Shown one piece after another: positions 42,641 through 52,747 of a stretch of 64,000 nt of DNA; position 1 is the stretch's first letter, and each line of letters starts with the position of its first letter. Both the position numbers and the translations under genes were made by a program. The DNA lies in NCBI RefSeq assembly GCF_001625215.2, contig NC_030389.2, positions 2,516,930 through 2,580,929 of the forward strand, given 5' to 3'. The notes below the pieces were generated by a model. The model did no database searches. It was not told where the DNA came from and saw only the letters and a program-made list of their open reading frames with translations. The DNA comes from Daucus carota subsp. sativus (lineage: Eukaryota > Streptophyta > Magnoliopsida > Apiales > Apiaceae).

Positions 42641-45514
42641 ATGATACTGAGAAAGCTTAAATTTGATGGATTTACTAAAACAGTAAGGCAATTTGGAGCC
42701 TGCCCTTTGGAAGTGAATACTAGGAATCTTTCAAGCGAGCATAACACTTTGTGTTTTTCGTTAGCTGATCAGCTTATTCGTTGCGGTTCAGTAGCGTCTG
42801 CGCAGAAGGTTGTGAGGAGAATGATTAATAATTGTTTGACAGTCTCCGAGGCATGTTCGGTTGTGGATTTTGCAGTTAGTAGAGGTATGGAACTTGATTG
42901 TTGTAGTTATGGTACCCTTATAAGTAAACTTGTGAATTCAGGTGAAATGCGGATGGCTGAATCATTGTTTGTAGATAGAATAAATAGTAGATGTATTGAT
43001 TGTAACGGGTCTTTGTTGAATTTGATGGTAGTTTGTTATTGTAAACTAGGAAAAATAGAGGAAGCGAAATCAGTGTTTGATAGGCTCGTTTCAGGGTTAT
43101 ATGTTTTGGATAAAGGTTCTTGTTTTGCTCTTTTAAGAGAGCTTTGTATGGGAGATAGAGTCTTGGAGGCATTTGATTATTTCCGTAGGATAGATGATAA
43201 AGGAATTTTTTTGGCATTTTGGTGTTATAATATTCTGGCTGATGGATTGTGTTATAGGGGTTACTTGGATGAAGCTATATGTCTTTTTGATATGATGTGT
43301 CATAGAGGGATACGACCTAGTGCTTATTTTTGCAAGTCATTAGTGTTTGCCTTTTGTTCAAGGGGTCGGATTGAGGTGGCTGAGTTGTTATGTATGAAAA
43401 TGGAGTCTTTTGGTTATGTTTTGGACAAAACTATGTACACTTCCGTAATTCGTGAATATTGCAGGAGGAGGAAAATGAAAATGGCCTTAAGAGTTTTCTT
43501 TAGGATGCTCAAGATAGGGTGTGAACTGGACACCTACATTTACAACACTTTGATATACGGGTTTGGTAATTTAGGTAGGTTTGATGAGTGCTGGGCGTTG
43601 TGTAACCAGATGGTGGAATCGGGTTTAAAACCTGACACTGTGACCTATAGTGTTATGATAAATAATTACTGTAAGAAAAAGAAAGTTGATAATGCACTCA
43701 CGATATTAAATAGAATGAGTCATTCTGGTCCTTCACCATCAGTCCATTGTTTTACAGTCCTAATAGATGCCCTTTATGAGGCAAATAGGAATGTTGAGGC
43801 CGAAGAATTGTACATCAAGGTGCTGAAGAGTGGGGTTACCCCGGATCATGTTTTATTTTTTACACTGATGAAGAAATGTGAGAGAGGGAAATGGCTTCAT
43901 CTTGTTCTTATGATTTTACAGGCAATTGCAGAGAATGGCTGCGGGATTGACATTTCATCTTCATCCATATCGGGTAATTCAAGATCTAAGAGTGACTTGG
44001 AACTCGAAATAAACCATTTGTTAAGGGAGATACTGGGATGCAACATGCCTCTAGCTAGCATGGCCTTCAGCATATATGTCAGTGCTCTTGGCATGTCTGG
44101 AAATATTGATGCTGCTCTCCATTGCATAGATAAAATGCTGAGTCTTGGATGCCAACCTTTGCTCTTTGCATTTAACTCTGTGATCAAGGGCTTTTGTCAA
44201 GAAGGATATGCTAAGCAGGCCAACTGTCTGATTGAGCTCATGCAAGATCAGGGTATTCTCCCGGATCTTACAACTTATCTAATAATGATTGATGAGTACT
44301 CCAAGCGAGGTGACATGCCATCAACCTTTGATATTATCAATCAGATGGAAGCTAGGGGACTACAACCTAATGTTGCTATCTACGACTCCATCATAAATGG
44401 TTTAAGCGGGGAAAAAAGAATAAATGATGCAAAATATATGTTTAATAGGATGGTTGAGGCTGGCGTTGCTCCTGATGACATTTTGTTTATCTCAATTACT
44501 AAAGCCTTCTCTCAGAGTGGAAAAGCAAGAGAAGCACATCAAATCTTTGATAATATGGTGGAGTACGGTTTTCAGCCCAGTTGCCAGGTTTACAGTGCTC
44601 TTATAAGTGGGTTCGTTAAGAAAAATATGACTGAGAAGGGTTCTCACTACCTTGATAGAATGTTGGCAGATGGTTTTTTGCCAAATATTATGCTTTATAC
44701 TTATCTTATAAGTCAGTTTCTGAAGAAAGGAGAGATTACATTTGCTTTTGGATTATTTGATTTGATGAAGAGAAGTCAGATTAAACCTGACCGTGTAACC
44801 TATATTACACTGCTCAGTGCTGTATGTAACAAAACAATGTTTTTGGGGAAAAGATGGCCCACATCAAATACCAAATTGAAAATGGGGCAGGAAATGTTGT
44901 ACCAATTGCTCAGTCAGAGACTTGTTGTGCCTAGGGTTACGAAATGTAGTATGTGGTTTATTACACGAAGGGAACTGATACTATTTGCACTGAATTTGAT
45001 CAAAAAAGAAGCAGCTACCTTCATGCCAGATGTGTACCTATATAACTGCATGATTTCTGGATTTTGTTGGATAAGCGAGATGGAGATTGCATATAACTAT
45101 GTTGCTCTGATGAAAAGAGATGGTGTGCACCCAAATATTGTGACTTTTACAATTCTCATTGATGGGCATATTCGAGTAAATGAAATTGACCGAGCGGTTG
45201 CTCTTTACAACAAAATTAACGGAGATGGTTTTGTTCCAGATAAAACCATGTATAATACTTTGATAAGAGGTCTTTGCAATGCTAGAAGACCATTTTGTGC
45301 ATTGGCACTTTCAGTCACAATGCATAAAAGAGGGTATTCCCCTTCGGAGGCTTCATATGAGAGGTTACTTGGTTGTTTCTTTGCTTGTGGTTTGAGCATC
45401 AGTGCCTTAAAAATCTTTGAAGATATGCTTGCCCATGGCTACAAACCTTGCCGTTACAATCTTAACCGTTTGTACGCCATGTTACATGATAACAAAAGTT
45501 GTGATGATGCCTAA
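42641..45514 (+). CDS. P-class pentatricopeptide repeat (PPR) protein
   Basis: 957 aa, no intron, as usual for plant PPR genes. The N-terminus (MILRKLKFDGFTKTVRQFG) is basic and lacks acidic residues apart from one Asp, fitting an organelle, probably mitochondrial, transit peptide. From about residue 60 to the end there are some 20 or more 35-residue repeats, e.g. TYSVMINNYCKKKKVDNALT, AFNSVIKGFCQEGYAKQANC, TYITLLSAVCNK and TFTILIDGHIRVNEIDRAVA. No E, DYW or SMR domain follows, so it is a pure P-type. Such proteins bind single-stranded organelle RNA and affect its stability, splicing or translation. Overall length and layout recall Arabidopsis At5g62370, a tentative link. The start is the first ATG after an in-frame upstream stretch lacking a plausible ATG. 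Confidence 0.93.
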   Translation: MILRKLKFDGFTKTVRQFGACPLEVNTRNLSSEHNTLCFSLADQLIRCGSVASAQKVVRRMINNCLTVSEACSVVDFAVSRGMELDCCSYGTLISKLVNSGEMRMAESLFVDRINSRCIDCNGSLLNLMVVCYCKLGKIEEAKSVFDRLVSGLYVLDKGSCFALLRELCMGDRVLEAFDYFRRIDDKGIFLAFWCYNILADGLCYRGYLDEAICLFDMMCHRGIRPSAYFCKSLVFAFCSRGRIEVAELLCMKMESFGYVLDKTMYTSVIREYCRRRKMKMALRVFFRMLKIGCELDTYIYNTLIYGFGNLGRFDECWALCNQMVESGLKPDTVTYSVMINNYCKKKKVDNALTILNRMSHSGPSPSVHCFTVLIDALYEANRNVEAEELYIKVLKSGVTPDHVLFFTLMKKCERGKWLHLVLMILQAIAENGCGIDISSSSISGNSRSKSDLELEINHLLREILGCNMPLASMAFSIYVSALGMSGNIDAALHCIDKMLSLGCQPLLFAFNSVIKGFCQEGYAKQANCLIELMQDQGILPDLTTYLIMIDEYSKRGDMPSTFDIINQMEARGLQPNVAIYDSIINGLSGEKRINDAKYMFNRMVEAGVAPDDILFISITKAFSQSGKAREAHQIFDNMVEYGFQPSCQVYSALISGFVKKNMTEKGSHYLDRMLADGFLPNIMLYTYLISQFLKKGEITFAFGLFDLMKRSQIKPDRVTYITLLSAVCNKTMFLGKRWPTSNTKLKMGQEMLYQLLSQRLVVPRVTKCSMWFITRRELILFALNLIKKEAATFMPDVYLYNCMISGFCWISEMEIAYNYVALMKRDGVHPNIVTFTILIDGHIRVNEIDRAVALYNKINGDGFVPDKTMYNTLIRGLCNARRPFCALALSVTMHKRGYSPSEASYERLLGCFFACGLSISALKIFEDMLAHGYKPCRYNLNRLYAMLHDNKSCDDA

Positions 45515-45585
45515 TCCCACAGTCGGTCTTATTCTTTTGGTCCAGTCACTTTCTCCGTCAATTTAAAAGTTAGAATCTGTTCCCT

Positions 45586-45605
45586 CCCCCCCCCCCCCCC
45601 CCCCC
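45586..45605 (+). repeat. Poly-C tract in the PPR 3' flank
   Basis: Twenty consecutive C, 72 bases after the PPR stop. A G tract of similar length lies about 410 bases downstream. Confidence 0.9.
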
Positions 45606-46015
45606 TCACATACATATGTACATATGGTAGACATGTAACATGCATTTTTATTGTTTTTGTATATAGTTTATATAGCTGATTGGCATGTGTAATATAATGT
45701 CGGTATATACATTTTGTGTAGGTACTTGCCTTCAGAATTATAAACGGGTAGAAATTCCATCCACACTTGGCAATTAAATCCTCCTACTCGATTACAAACA
45801 AGTTGCACGTTAAGTTTCAGGTAATTATGATGAACTGTTACACCACTTTCTGTCATATTCCTTCTTTTACGTGTGTATTTCTCTTAATATTAACATAATA
45901 AGACAAGCTTCATATGTATGTTTAATCCCCCAACTTTATGAGATAAGATAAAGCTACTATCTGAGATCTGCTTGTAGTTGAAATTTAAACTGCCATTCTT
46001 TTTTTCTTTTTTTTT

Positions 46016-46034
46016 GGGGGGGGGGGGGGGGGGG
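46016..46034 (+). repeat. Poly-G tract
   Basis: Nineteen consecutive G preceded by a T-run; complementary in kind to the C tract at 45586-45605. Confidence 0.9.
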
Positions 46035-46699
46035 TCTTAAAAGAGCATAATAGGGTTTTGAAGTGCATTCTGGGTTTATTACGTAAAGCAGGATACAAAA
46101 TTTATATACAAATTTTATTAAGTTGAAGGTAAGATGACAATGTCTGAGACTTTGATCCACCTTTGCCTGCTCTATATTTCTTCGGTTCTTCCTGATTCAA
46201 GGGGGTGAATGACAACTAGTTTTGGAAAGAGGGAGTAGTTTACTTTACTACTATTAGCTACTTGTAACTCAAAATGCTTCTATCCCCTCTATATTACAAT
46301 ACAGCTGAATGATTTTGTAGTCAATTTATAAACTCTAGATAGCTTGTGCAAGAATATCCATTATCCGTCAATCTATCAGAAACATAACCAGCCTTATTCT
46401 GTATATTCAGTTTACGTTTGAAAATGAGAATTTTTTTCTTATCGCACTCTTTACAAGTGACAAGGTTAATTATGTAATCTATTTAATAGTTACACTATCA
46501 TTGCGTGCTTATAGATATCGATCATTGTTACTCAGAATAATTATGAATTCAGAACGAAGTTGAGGGGAGTTGTTCGTGCTGTAACCTTGTCTGATTTTGT
46601 ATTTAGGACGCTTTCGCAAATTGCAGTTTGGTAGACTGCCATCACACTATATGTCCTCTCAGGTAAGAGATTCTTTTTTGTGATTTATAATTTTGGTGA

Positions 46700-46825
46700 T
46701 GATTAATTGTAGAAAATAAGATATTCACTCACACACACACACATGCTTTCACTAGACTCGAACCCTCAATCTCTTGTTACCAGGGGAAAAGGGGTATTTA
46801 CTAGGCTACAGTGAAAGCTGAAGCC
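46700..46825 (-). mobile_element. tRNA-derived SINE remnant
   Basis: On the minus strand TAGCCTAGTAAA (about 46808-46797) resembles an RNA polymerase III A box and GGTTCGAGTCT (about 46763-46753) a B box, spaced about 35-45 bases apart as in tRNA-type promoters. A TG-rich simple repeat follows (CACACA on the plus strand, 46727-46742). No cloverleaf of a functional tRNA can be drawn, so I call it a SINE. Confidence 0.55.
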
Positions 46826-47751
46826 AAGAAGCAACTATGCCTTTAAGGTAGAGTAGCCAATTTTTTTTTTTGATTAGTATCTGCCTAACAGCGTGAAACC
46901 TATGTGGCAGCGGCAAAACATTCCAGGAGGCACTAAAAAGATTAATCGGAGGATGATGTTTTGCCGCAGTGATGGTGTGGTTTGTATTTCTCATCTATAG
47001 GGCACCACATTAACCCTTTTTGAAGAAAATGAGAGCTACATTCATGGACCAAGGGAGTGAAACAACTCCCAAGTATAAGTTAGTTCAGTTTTGGGATTGC
47101 AATTAGTATTTGATGCATGATTACTGATATACTCAAAATGTCAGAATCACTTCATCCTTTCAATTTGAAAGTTATATCATCTCTATTCTAAGTCTGTGAC
47201 AGATATATGTGCATATAAATACGTAATTATATTATTTATTGAGAGGTTGATTGTTGCTGGGAATTTCTTATACGGATGTTTTTATAATCTTTGTGTAGGT
47301 ACTTCCTTTGAACCCTAATTCGCAGCTTACTCTTCATTGCTCAGAGTTCAAAATTCTTTGCTCCGGTTTCACTATGCAATTGTATCGTCTATCAAAGTTT
47401 AGAATCAAGTTGCTCAGTAAGTTTCAGGTAATCATAATGACCTATAATACCAGTTTTGTCCATATGTTTCTTGTATGCTTTCTTAATTATGTTACTGGCA
47501 TTGTAAAAATGATCTTAATATCTATGCATTGGTTTAGTCACCAAATAAAACAAGCATGTAACTGTAAAAGTATTATCCAAATTGATCAATACACTGTTAT
47601 AATATGTAAGGTAATTGTTAAGAGATCTGCTTCTTTACTGTGTGTGTACCTTTGCTTAGTTTGCAAAATATAAATAATAGTAACCCCTAAAATGCAATCT
47701 TTAAGATATGCTAGTGGTTATGACTTTTAATCAATAAAAGAAAGCTCTGCA

Positions 47752-48545
47752 CAATGTTATTAAATGCGATATGCGCACAGAAGCGCAAAGGCCCCCCCCA
47801 GAGCATAAGCGCAACACGCAACCCGAAATGCGCGGATTCATCGAAGACAAATAAATATACATATATAAATGATATATAAGCAGAAAATTGTTAATTTACA
47901 GATAAGATGACATTTAATTGATAAAGCAACCAAATTCTTCTAAAGTCAAAGTAGCAAAGATTTCCAAACTTAGTCCATTCTTCCACATCTTCGTCATCAA
48001 TATTCAGGAAATCATCATCATCTTTACTAATATAATTCGGATCTCTAATAAAGTCTTCTTCATCATACTCAAGTCATATGTGTATATACAACACTTGTAT
48101 GTATAAATATATGTTAGTGTATACACGATATGTGTATCTTATATATGTGGGTATCTATATGCAATAATCATAAAAGAAGATGAGTTTAATTTTTGTCTCC
48201 AGTTCGATATCTCTTGTTCTTGCATGTAAATCTGGTCTGTATCTATTTGTGTTCCTTACTATAAGGTCCACAGGGTTATTTTTTGACCCATTTCCTTTTA
48301 AAATGACTCATTTTAAAAGAAGCGCACTTATTTTGCGCTTTTGAACAGCGCATAAGCGCTCGATGCGCATAAAAGCGAGCGCATTGCATCTCCGAAGCGA
48401 TGCGCTTCAGGTGGGCATTGCATCGCATATCGAAGCGATGCGCTTCAGGTGGGCATTGCATCGCATATCGAAGCGATGCGCTTCAGGTGGGCATTGCATC
48501 GCATATCGAATATGCGTTCGCATATGCGCGCTTTTAATAACACTG
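47752..48545. mobile_element. hAT-like non-autonomous element
   Basis: 794 bp. Inverted ends CAATGTTATTAAATGCG and CGCTTTTAATAACACTG. Perfect 8-bp target duplication GCTCTGCA at 47744-47751 and 48546-48553, the hAT length. GCGC and ATGCGC motifs are enriched near both ends. The interior has no transposase. A 38-bp tandem repeat lies near the right end. Confidence 0.78.
48393..48506. repeat. 38-bp tandem repeat, three units
   Basis: Units at 48393-48430, 48431-48468 and 48469-48506 are identical by eye, starting CGAAGCGATGCGCTTCAGGT. Each contains the small palindrome GAAGCGATGCGCTTC. They lie inside the hAT-like element. Confidence 0.85.
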
Positions 48546-48559
48546 GCTCTGCATGACAA

Positions 48560-49116
48560 TAAAAGGTGAATAATTGAACCATGAATGTACAGGGTGGACT
48601 TTGCTAAAAGTTGAAAAACTACCGCAGCTCGTCAAATGTAAACATCTACTTTCTTGGCAGGCGAAGAGCCATTGTGTGCCCTTGGTTTACCCTGAAATCC
48701 ATGAATAGTAGTATGCATTATCTGATGTAGGATAATGGGCTAAGAAAGGGTCAGAAACAAGGAGATAACACCTATCTCAACAGAGAATTGGCCGAGACGC
48801 AAATAAATTTTCAGTTTCACCCGGTAATCATGAATTCATAGTGCTCAACTCTAATAAATAATGAAGATTACAATTTTTCAGTAGATATACAAAATTTCAG
48901 AAGAAGTAAACCTAGGGAAAAAGGAAACTAATCCAGACTAGGAAGTACTACATCTTACTCATCTACCGTGATATATCTTAATTCTAGAATATGTATTCCT
49001 GATTAGATAGCAAAATATTTAGTTACAACTACACTTGTATCCTTATAATAATATAAGATTATTAATGTTAATTTAAATCTTCTTGCCATTAGTATTTGTT
49101 CACCGAAGATGATATG
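48560..49116. other. No gene recognised
   Basis: Intergenic DNA with no supported feature. Confidence 0.4.
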
Positions 49117-49126
49117 GTAGAGTTGT

Positions 49127-49946
49127 AGGGATGGCAATCGGGTCGGATCGGGTTGGGTTTAATGAAATCCATATCCAATCCGTTATATTTCGGGCCGGGT
49201 CGGGTTCGGGTTTGGATATTAAAATGTAAATCCAAATCCAATTCGTCGGGTTTTTTCGGATTTTGGATTGGATTTGGGTTTCAACTGGATATCTTAAAAA
49301 AATATTTAAAAATAAAAAAATGACAAACCTATCAGGATAATTAAGTTTTTTTTTCAAAATTATGATTATTGGATGGGATTATATTTATTTAATTTAGAAC
49401 AATATAAACTTATACCATATTAATTTTCACTATTACCAATCATTCAATTTATCAATTATAATGAATTTATATATGCTTATACTTGAACTATGAGATAGAA
49501 AATACTAGATCAAAAAAAAATTAAATTAATTTTATTAAATAACATGCCCCCGTGTCATGTAATAACATATTTTGTACAATATATTACTGATGAAGTATTT
49601 GTCTGGAATAGAATTCCTTATTCCTTAAACAAATCTAATGATATAGAGATTATTATATTACATTCATTAAAAAAGTTAAATAATATATATATATATATAT
49701 ATATTATCAATAATTTAATATGAATATACAATATGGTGTATAAATAAGGGTTCGATCGGGTTCGGGTCGGATTTCGGATTTCGGATCGGGTTTCGGATTT
49801 CGGATCGGTAAAGTTCATATCCAAATCCAAATCCAAAAAAAATTGGGTACAAATCCATATCCAAATCCAAAAAATCAGGTTCGGTATATCCAAAAATTCG
49901 GATTTCGGATCAGGTATCCGTCGGATCGGATTATTTTGCCATCCCT
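49127..49946. mobile_element. Mutator-like MITE with GGATTTCGGATCGGG-rich ends
   Basis: 820 bp. Ends AGGGATGGCAA and TTTTGCCATCCCT. Flanking 10-mers GTAGAGTTGT (49117-49126) and TTAGAGTTGC (49947-49956) match at 8 of 10. Outer parts contain degenerate ATCCAAATCCAA / TTCGGATTTCGGAT repeats; the middle is AT-rich with an (AT)n run near 49683-49703. Confidence 0.7.
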
Positions 49947-49956
49947 TTAGAGTTGC

Positions 49957-50592
49957 CTTACATGCATAATTATGCTATTTTCGTAGAGTTGTTGTGGGTT
50001 GAAACCCCACATTCACGATTCAACCGTTTTTACCGGGTTGTTGGACTTTTCTAGACTCGATATAATATAATTTATATGTAATACATTAGTTATAGTGTTC
50101 AAGTGTTAGAAATGATTTAAAGTTTTTGGTTGAACATTTTGTTAAAATAGAACCCAAGGTTTTCCAAGAAGTGCGTGCTTGTGTGTTTTTCTAAAATATG
50201 GTTGTGTACCCTAAAATTGGTTCCTGCCTCCCTCACTGATTTTTGATACATTGTCAATTTTAGTTGGGCTAATAATCTTTGGTAACTTTTGACACCAAAA
50301 CTAAAAAAGCATCTTGACACACATATGAGTATAATGCCATGGCTTCCTTCCTGCAACACCTGCAATATTCTCGAATGTATTGTCTTAGTACAGATCCTTC
50401 ATCGCAGTACCCCTTTGAAATTTTATGTATCAGTTTGAGTATTGTGTAATGTTCATGATGCTTGTTGGTTTGTATGCAGTTTAGTGCCTGGACATTTTTA
50501 CCTAGATTTGTTAGAAATCTCCCAAGTCAATCTTTTTACCCAAGTCAATCTTTTATAATAAATTTTACTATAATGTATTATATTTCATACTA
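49957..50592. other. 3' flank of the pectinesterase gene; no separate gene
   Basis: Contains presumably the 3' untranslated region of the minus-strand pectinesterase gene and otherwise nothing recognised. Confidence 0.4.
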
Positions 50593-52660
50593 TCAAACAT
50601 CGGCATCAAACGGCACTGCAGTGGCCGGAAGCCATAAATTACCGTTAATCAAATTAGTAACATCGTAAGCTTCAGCTGTTCGAAGATCATTTATAACATG
50701 ATAACCACGCCATTTAACTCGCCCGTAAGTTGATGCACCAGCTCCATAATTTTGAAACTCCCCGTAATCCAATTTATAATATCTACTCTGAGGCGCTCCC
50801 ACCCATGCCATCCACCCTGCAGGGTCCACCAAATCACCAATTGAAGAACGCAGATACACAGTACGAGAAAAGTCTCTCCATGGCCTCCCCAAAAAAGCTT
50901 TGTACTGCGGAAAGGGTCTGAGTTCTGGAGCTCTCATGAAACTGCATCTGTGTATTGTAATTCCAGTGTTCTCGTGTGGACTCGCTCGGCCTTGGGCAGT
51001 GACTACAAGGCCTCCTTGGATTTTGGGCTTTCGGGCATAGATTGTGCAGTCCTGAAAGACTGCACCAGCATTTCCGAATATGAAGTCGACGGTGCCATAG
51101 ATTAGGCATTTTTTGTAGAATTGGCGGTTGGAATTGGCATAAAGAGTGTCTTGGTAGCCTTTGAAAGCACAGTAGTAGAAGACAGAACGATCGGAGTAGG
51201 ATGCCATTGCCACAGCCTGACCTGCTTCTACACCAGCTGTGTTCTCAAAGGTTATTAAAAATGCCTTGAATCCATCACCAGTGACCTCTGAAATTGAAAA
51301 TTATGTAAGTATATAGAACATTATAAGTATACTTATATGACCTTAAAGCTGTATATAGATGGAGACGAAGTCAAGCTGAAGCTGGTCAGTTGGCTTGCTA
51401 GACTACTTGCAGCCAACGGCCAATGTAGTATTTTATCTGTCAGATAACAAACTGTCACCTAGTATTAAGTCCGGACCAGAGTATCATATAGTGAACGACT
51501 ATATTAGTGGAACTAGAAGCCAACATATTATAATTTTAAAGTGCTAAATAATATGTTATATTGTTCAAGGGCTAAAACCCTTAGCGAGTCCCTATATGGT
51601 CTTTCACCAAACGGACCTTGCTGTATTTTCCTCACCCCTTCAGTTCTTGTCAAAGACAGAGTATGCAATCTTGGGTGGTCGTGTAACTTGAGTATATATA
51701 TAATACAGACCCAGAGTTTGAACTTGTGACCAAATTTAAAGTATAACATCAACATGAATAATAGATAATTCAAATAAACTTACTAAAAGTTGCACACTCG
51801 TAGAGGGAGATACCATCCGGCAACTTCCTATTCCCAGTAATAACGGTCTTGTCTATACCATCACCAATCAGCACAATGTCACTTTGTGTGACATTAACAA
51901 TTTCCTTGTAGATCCCTTGTTTTACATGAATGACAAAATGCATGTGTGTTCGTCGATCTGAAGCTGCTAGAGCTTCAGTAATGGTTCTGTAATTTCCGGA
52001 GCCATCTTGAGCTACCACGCAATCCGCACTGATCCTGAAGGGCTCATCTTTTCTTGAAATATTCAAAATCAAGGCATCCTGTTTGATGTCTTCAATGTGT
52101 TGTGTAATAGCAAAGTTGACAGCCAAACAGTTGCTTATTAGCTGCGTCGCATTGTTTGAGATTACAAGAGGGTAGATGTTATCAGTCATGTCTAGATCTA
52201 AGAATCCGTCATTGCATGTACGCATATTTGTTGCAGCAGCACTTAGCCATGTTTGGATATCATCAGCTGTACTTTTTATAGTTGTATCAAGAGTTTTGTT
52301 GAGCCTATAAATTGTGAGATCATAAAATATTAAACAGTTTGTCCATGCAGATCTTTCCGCATTGCTGATGACCTTCGGCTCAAGTGATTTGATGAATTGC
52401 AGTGCAGAATTGACCTCTTGTAAGGCTGCTTGCTCGGCTCTTGTTAAGAACTGTTGTCTTTGAATCACTGAAGTGAGTTTCGGAATGTAATTCATGTGGT
52501 ATTTGCATTGTTCAGGATATGGAGTCTGATTGCACCACCAGTATATGTCACCAATGACGTCTGGGCTCGAAAAAACACGAGGTAATAGTAAAACAATGGA
52601 TATCGACACCAATAGTGTTGATAGAGTAACCATTTGAGTCTGCATTTTTAGGTTATCCAT
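50593..52660 (-). CDS. Pectin methylesterase with N-terminal inhibitor domain (PMEI-PME)
   Basis: Exon 1 52660-51784, intron 51783-51288 (GTAAGT...TTTCAG, phase 1), exon 2 51287-50593; 523 aa. Removes methyl esters from cell-wall homogalacturonan. Residues 1-32 form a signal peptide. About 35-195 is the PMEI domain with its four usual Cys (WWCNQTPYPEQC, MRTCNDGF, SNCLA). The PME domain starts at VVAQDGSGNYRTI (about 216). Catalytic blocks are present: GQAVA (about 316), GYQDTL (336-341), DFIFGN (360-365) and LGRPW (425-429), with both Asp and the Arg. The linker NISRKDEPFRISADC lacks the usual RRLL/RKLL processing motif, so release of the inhibitor domain may be inefficient. A second PME lies about 10 kb away in the same orientation. 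Confidence 0.94.
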
Positions 52661-52747
52661 TTAAACACAAACAGATATCAGAAAAAAAAAAGGGAGCTGA
52701 GTGTATTGTTTTCTCTTAATACATATATTTATACACCCTCGTTAACT

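Larger units (their letters stand above)
45720..47430 (+). repeat. Duplicated exon-like segment downstream of the PPR gene
   Basis: Two copies, about 45715-45850 and 47293-47460, share TGTGTAGGTACTT at the start and AAGTTGC..GTAAGTTTCAGGTAAT at the end. The shared part looks like an exon bounded by a TAG or CAG acceptor-like site and a GTAAT donor-like site. Both have only short reading frames. They may be alternative 3' untranslated exons of the PPR gene or parts of an unrelated non-coding transcript. Intervening DNA holds the SINE. Confidence 0.35.

Noticed and set aside
46700..46825. A functional tRNA gene at the A/B-box motifs
   Set aside because: No cloverleaf with acceptor and anticodon stems can be formed; a SINE fits better.
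47308..47673. 121-codon open frame after the PPR gene
   Set aside because: Composition is that of AT-rich non-coding DNA, no domain is visible, and its start overlaps the duplicated exon-like block.
48393..48506. Regular direct repeats recalling a CRISPR array
   Set aside because: The units are contiguous with no spacers and the genome is a plant nuclear genome; they lie in a transposon.
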